Source: an uncultured Clostridia bacterium (GTDB lineage: Bacteria; Bacillota; Clostridia; Oscillospirales; Acutalibacteraceae). From it: a stretch of 54,909 bases of DNA. The stretch's first letter is position 1; every line of letters begins with the position of its first letter. Shown here in pieces: positions 51,879 through 54,909 of the stretch. Below the pieces are notes generated by a model, which was not told the DNA's origin, ran no database searches, and was given only the letters and a program-made list of their open reading frames with translations. A program made the translations under genes and the position numbers. The stretch is from contig CAMAZY010000018.1 of the NCBI GenBank assembly GCA_945863885.1, forward strand, positions 1 to 54,909. The letters are read 5' to 3'.

Positions 51879-51909
51879 AAAAAACAAGGCTCCCCTTTTG
51901 GAGAGCCTT
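51879..51909 (-). terminator. terminator of peptide gene 51915
   Basis: AAGGCTCTCC-AAAAG-GGGAGCCTT followed by GTTTTTT on the minus strand. Confidence 0.88.
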
Positions 51910-51914
51910 TACCA

Positions 51915-52028
51915 TTATGCCTGTGCAGTTGTTTCTTCTTCGTCCTTCTTGATGAACTTGTTGAAGAAGTCGAGAATAAGCTCATAAAGACCCTTTAAGA
52001 AGTTGATAAGATCGCCGAGTGTTTTCAT
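51915..52028 (-). CDS. 37-residue amphipathic, acidic-tailed peptide (family member D)
   Basis: ATG 52028 has AAGGAGG nine bases upstream, plus its own promoter and terminator. The product is KTLGDLINFLKGLYELILDF, then FNKFIKK and a DEEETTAQA tail. It keeps the LYELILDFFNKF version of the family core and an acidic Thr/Ala end like peptide B. Confidence 0.75.
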   Translation of the reverse strand: MKTLGDLINFLKGLYELILDFFNKFIKKDEEETTAQA

Positions 52029-52060
52029 AGTGAAATCCTCCTTTAAAATTTTGTGAATTC

Positions 52061-52089
52061 AGTATAGCACAGTTTTCACAGAAAATCAA
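52061..52089 (-). promoter_or_regulatory. promoter of peptide gene 51915
   Basis: Minus strand TTGATT (52089-52084), 17-nt spacer, TATACT (52066-52061). Confidence 0.8.
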
Positions 52090-52113
52090 TAATTTTCACA
52101 AATTGCTTCAATA

Positions 52114-53097
52114 TCAAAGCTGAAGTTCACCGCCGTTAAAAGTCATTATCACTACAAGCGTCAGCAATGCGGCAATAAACGTACCACAATTGACAGCCCT
52201 CCACATCGAGACGGTTTTCTTCTCGTAATCCGTAAGTATCCGTCTGTCAAGAAGATTGACCAATATGATCTGCGTTAAAATAAACCCGATCGCTGCCGGA
52301 ACAAGCAGAAGCGTCACCTTCGGCACCGACGCAGTCAATAATACAAAGCTAACCCCCAGCAGGATATTCACAACGCTTTCCACCCGATAAAAATAAACCG
52401 TAAAAACTGCCGCCTTGTCGGTCAGCTCAAAGACGCCCGAAAAATCGCCCTGTGCCGCCTTTTTCGCTTTGACACCCTGCCTGACCTTATCGAGAAGCAT
52501 CAGCGCACCCTTACATAGCCCGGCCGAAAAGCCGACAAGCCACCAGATGAAAACATTAAAGAAATCAGCCCACCACGGTGCGCAAACAATCATCGACCTC
52601 GAGCCGTCGGGATTAACTTTGAAAACGTCATGGGCATCATAATACACCTCGCCCGGCACCGGCTCCCCCTGTATGGTTGTGTCTTCGAGGTCAAAAGACA
52701 GTCCGTAAGCGTCGCTCTCCCCTTTTTCAAGAAAGGCACCGGTTTTTCTGTCGTAAAGGTACGCTTCGCTTGCGCCGTAAATTGTCAGCGTCTTGCCGTC
52801 AAGGTCAAAATAACTGTGGCGAAGATACGGGGCTGACACCGCCCAAAGAAACGTACCCGTCCCGCTGTCGTACACATTGACCGCTGAGCTTTCCGTGTAG
52901 CAGACGTAAATCATACCGCTTTTACTGTCGACCAACACGCAGTCGATCGGCTCGGGCGTCCGAAATTCGGGCTGTATTTCGGTGTAGTCGGCGTTGTTAT
53001 CGGTGTAAAGGGTACTGCTGACCAAACCCATGACAACCCCCGTTATAAACATCAGCGTAAAAATTACATTCAAACCCTTTGTAATCTTTTCGTACAT
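52114..53097 (-). CDS. polytopic membrane protein with extracytoplasmic beta segment
   Basis: About 327 residues. One N-terminal TM, then about 150 residues of beta-rich sequence reminiscent of propeller blades (CVLVDSKSGMIYVCY, AVNVYDSGTGTFLW, AYLYDRKTGAFLEKG), then a TM hairpin and three more TM segments. Function unknown. ATG 53097 follows AAGGTGAGG and is preferred; a TTG at 53148 that overlaps the previous gene is the alternative. Last gene of a four-gene membrane operon. Confidence 0.6.
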   Translation of the reverse strand: MYEKITKGLNVIFTLMFITGVVMGLVSSTLYTDNNADYTEIQPEFRTPEPIDCVLVDSKSGMIYVCYTESSAVNVYDSGTGTFLWAVSAPYLRHSYFDLDGKTLTIYGASEAYLYDRKTGAFLEKGESDAYGLSFDLEDTTIQGEPVPGEVYYDAHDVFKVNPDGSRSMIVCAPWWADFFNVFIWWLVGFSAGLCKGALMLLDKVRQGVKAKKAAQGDFSGVFELTDKAAVFTVYFYRVESVVNILLGVSFVLLTASVPKVTLLLVPAAIGFILTQIILVNLLDRRILTDYEKKTVSMWRAVNCGTFIAALLTLVVIMTFNGGELQL

Positions 53098-53134
53098 ACC
53101 CTCACCTTGTTTCAAGTCGTCCGACATTTCCGCA

Positions 53135-53584
53135 TCATTTTTCTTCAATCTTTCCGTAATACTTTTCTATCAGCCGTTTTGTATTTCTGTTTTTATTGAT
53201 ACTGCTTGCGTCTTTCGATTTTCTTTCCCACGGACCGTAAAACTCATAATTACTCAATAAGCCTTCGAGCCACAACGGAACAAAACGTTCTCTTTCAACC
53301 ATAACCATTCTCACCTGCGACCACTTGAACGTTTCCCGAAAGCCGAACAGATACAAAATCTCTGCGCCGTTCTCGTCAAACCGATAGCCGTAGGGAAACA
53401 AGACCAAAAACGCTGCGATAAGAAGTAAACTGAATACAATCGAAATCCAATTGAACGCTTCCCCCTCTTTTACGACGATCAAAAGACCGTTAAAAACCGC
53501 CCAACAAAGAAATATCATGCAGAAAAGACCCGTCCGCCGATTCACAGCGAACTCACCTTTTTTCTCTTTCACCGTCTGCCCCAC
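53135..53584 (-). CDS. small membrane protein, PH-like
   Basis: Up to 149 residues with two TM segments and a cytosolic beta part (YRFDENGAEILYLFGFRETF, KWSQVRMV) that resembles bacterial PH-type domains. GTG 53584 directly follows the previous stop; GTG 53545 behind AAAAAAGGTGAG is an equally good start. Function unknown; belongs to the 52114-54718 operon. Confidence 0.6.
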   Translation of the reverse strand: MGQTVKEKKGEFAVNRRTGLFCMIFLCWAVFNGLLIVVKEGEAFNWISIVFSLLLIAAFLVLFPYGYRFDENGAEILYLFGFRETFKWSQVRMVMVERERFVPLWLEGLLSNYEFYGPWERKSKDASSINKNRNTKRLIEKYYGKIEEK

Positions 53585-53585
53585 C

Positions 53586-54140
53586 TCATCTCATTCTCCA
53601 AGGATAATCCGGGTCGCTAACAAACGGCTCACATTCAGAAAACCGACGGCAGAACGGTAAAAGCGATTCGGTCACGGCGTCAAATTGCGACTGCGCAACA
53701 TAGATTTTTATCGTCCTGCCCCGGAGCTTTTTTCTCGTTTCTTTCTTGATGGTTTCCAACTTTTCGGCGGAAAAGTAAAGAACATACATCGGATATCGGG
53801 ACGTCACATCATAAAACACACCGTAGTCCGCTGTTTCCTCCCAACTCAACTTTTTGCTTTTCAGCAACCCCTTGCGTAAAATACCGTTCTCATCTACGGT
53901 GACGGTTTCAAAGAATCTTAACAGCATAAACAAGCCGACGCCGCAAAAGAAAAGCAAAATCGCCACAAGACACAGAACCGGCATTCCGTCCGGCGTGAAA
54001 AGGTCGACATCAAAAATCATCGGCAGAACAAAATCTATAAGGGGAAAACTTCCGGCCGACAGCAGTATCACACCGCTGACAAGGTAAGAATAGTGACCTT
54101 TTATGATGATTTTATCCGGGAATACCTTGATCTGTTTCAT
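53586..54140 (-). CDS. PH-like membrane protein, paralogue 1
   Basis: A 184-residue protein with two TM helices (about 18-85) and a C-terminal domain with LSWEETADYGVFYD, MYVLYFSAEKLETIKK and LLPFCRRFSECEPFVSD. It is clearly homologous to the neighbour at 54155. GAGGAGAG precedes ATG 54140. No enzyme motif; it may sense or scaffold at the membrane. Confidence 0.65.
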   Translation of the reverse strand: MKQIKVFPDKIIIKGHYSYLVSGVILLSAGSFPLIDFVLPMIFDVDLFTPDGMPVLCLVAILLFFCGVGLFMLLRFFETVTVDENGILRKGLLKSKKLSWEETADYGVFYDVTSRYPMYVLYFSAEKLETIKKETRKKLRGRTIKIYVAQSQFDAVTESLLPFCRRFSECEPFVSDPDYPWRMR

Positions 54141-54154
54141 TCCACTCTCTCCTC

Positions 54155-54718
54155 TTACTGAAACTTTTTTAAATAATCCGTGTCACTCAAAAACGGCTCA
54201 CAATCGGCAAAGCGCCGACAGAACGGAATCAGCGAACCGACCGTCTTGCAAGCGTCCGGAGCCGAAAGATACATCCGTATGGCTTTGCCGCCGATTTTCT
54301 TTCGCTTGCCCGTTTTGTCGGCACTCAGCTTTTCGTCAGAAAAATAAACAACATACATTCCGTCAAGGCTTCTTATGTATCGGTCATAAAAGCAGCCGTA
54401 ATCGCAGACTTCCGCCCATGAAAGGCATTTGCGGGAAAACAGCCCTTTCCGGCAGACACCGTTTCGGTCAACCACAACCGTGATACCGTTTTTCGCCAAA
54501 TCGACCGTGCCCAACGTCCAGAAACCGACCATACAAAAAAGGCAGGTCAGTTTTTCGCCAATGTCGCCTGCACTATATATTCCGGCAGTCTCAGGCTCAT
54601 AGCAGATCAGGACTGTCAGAAGGACAAAGCCGATAAGCAAAGCGGCCGCACCTCTGAGAACCAAGCCGACATTCGGTCTGATAACTGTTTTGTCCGCTCC
54701 TACTTCAAGCTGTTTCAC
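54155..54718 (-). CDS. PH-like membrane protein, paralogue 2
   Basis: A 187-residue protein starting at GTG 54718 behind GGAG, the first gene of its operon. Two TM helices and a C-terminal domain (LSWAEVCDYGCFYD, MYVVYFSDEKLSADK, LIPFCRRFADCEPFLSD) match paralogue 1 over nearly all of its length, so the two arose by tandem duplication. Function unknown. Confidence 0.65.
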   Translation of the reverse strand: MKQLEVGADKTVIRPNVGLVLRGAAALLIGFVLLTVLICYEPETAGIYSAGDIGEKLTCLFCMVGFWTLGTVDLAKNGITVVVDRNGVCRKGLFSRKCLSWAEVCDYGCFYDRYIRSLDGMYVVYFSDEKLSADKTGKRKKIGGKAIRMYLSAPDACKTVGSLIPFCRRFADCEPFLSDTDYLKKFQ

Positions 54719-54750
54719 AGTCCAATCTCCAATCGTTATTTTATAAATAT

Positions 54751-54779
54751 ATTATATAGTATGTACAAAATAAAATCAA
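54751..54779 (-). promoter_or_regulatory. promoter of the PH-like membrane operon
   Basis: Minus strand TTGATT (54779-54774), 17-nt spacer, TATAAT (54756-54751). Confidence 0.75.
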
Positions 54780-54811
54780 CAAAAAAATTTTAAAAATTTA
54801 GCGAAAAAGGG

Positions 54812-54840
54812 TTGACGAGTCTGCTTTTTTGTGGTATAGT
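54812..54840 (+). promoter_or_regulatory. promoter of the tRNA gene
   Basis: TTGACG (54812-54817), 17-nt spacer, TATAGT (54835-54840), 16 nt before the tRNA. Confidence 0.8.
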
Positions 54841-54856
54841 ATTCGAGCGTTGAAAC

Positions 54857-54909
54857 GCTGGTGTAGCTCAGTTGGTAGAGCAGCTGATTTGTAATCAGCA
54901 GGTCGGGGG
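54857..54909 (+). tRNA. tRNA-Thr (anticodon UGU), 3' part beyond the window
   Basis: The acceptor start GCTGGTG is followed by the D-arm TAGCTCAGTTGGTAGAGCA and an anticodon arm CTGAT-TTGTAAT-CAG whose loop gives UGU. The sequence is cut in the variable region by the window end. Confidence 0.9.

Overview
The window looks like chromosome from a moderate-GC, Gram-positive gut anaerobe of the class Clostridia, probably Oscillospirales/Ruminococcaceae-like. The signs are consensus SigA promoters with AGGAGG-type ribosome binding sites, ZTP and lysine riboswitches, a biotin-dependent Na+ pump decarboxylase, a sialidase, a GH28 enzyme, and secreted fibronectin-III proteins. The assignment is inference from gene content; no marker gene is present.

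Layout. 1-8010: a minus-strand purine/one-carbon operon (guaB, formate channel, PurO-type IMP cyclohydrolase, purB, stand-alone AICAR transformylase, fhs), headed by a consensus promoter and a ZTP riboswitch. 8123-10578: a sialidase and a secreted FN3 protein. 10611-16454: a Rieske/FAD oxidoreductase, a class-III aminotransferase beside a tandem class-II aldolase, yebC, and a repeat-tailed lipoprotein. 16562-22551: a cluster joining a beta-helix lipoprotein, DUF4956, a VTC polyphosphate polymerase, a two-component system and a small alarmone synthetase. 22680-28920: an SH3 protein, a GH28 enzyme and an oxaloacetate decarboxylase-type Na+ pump operon. 29230-37609: a 45-residue amphipathic peptide gene, a secreted protein, an AbrB/ABC module, membrane and K+ uptake (TrkA-like) genes, a set of three small hypothetical genes, and a TSCPD protein. 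37644-44465: a lysine riboswitch with an NhaC-family (LysW-like) transporter, a structured intergenic element, a phosphatase, and a large FN3-repeat protein.

44515-50928 is a minus-strand phage head cassette (TerS, TerL, portal, protease, major capsid, connector-type proteins, and a terminator/fibre-like fusion). It has no visible integrase, replication, tail tube, tape measure or lysis genes. Just upstream of it on the same strand are three very small genes (51208-52028), each with its own consensus promoter, strong ribosome binding site and terminator. They encode 37-53 residue amphipathic, acidic-tailed peptides that share an FF(D/N) helix core with the lone peptide gene at 29230. This dispersed peptide family and the tail-less head cassette are the strongest candidates for undescribed biology here. 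The window ends with a four-gene PH-like membrane operon and the 5' part of a tRNA-Thr(UGU) gene.

The purine operon reads as one programme: formate in (FNT), formyl-THF made (Fhs), AICAR formylated, IMP closed by a separate PurO-like enzyme, then IMP sent to GMP (GuaB) or AMP (PurB). ZTP accumulation, which signals formyl-folate shortage, would switch the operon on.
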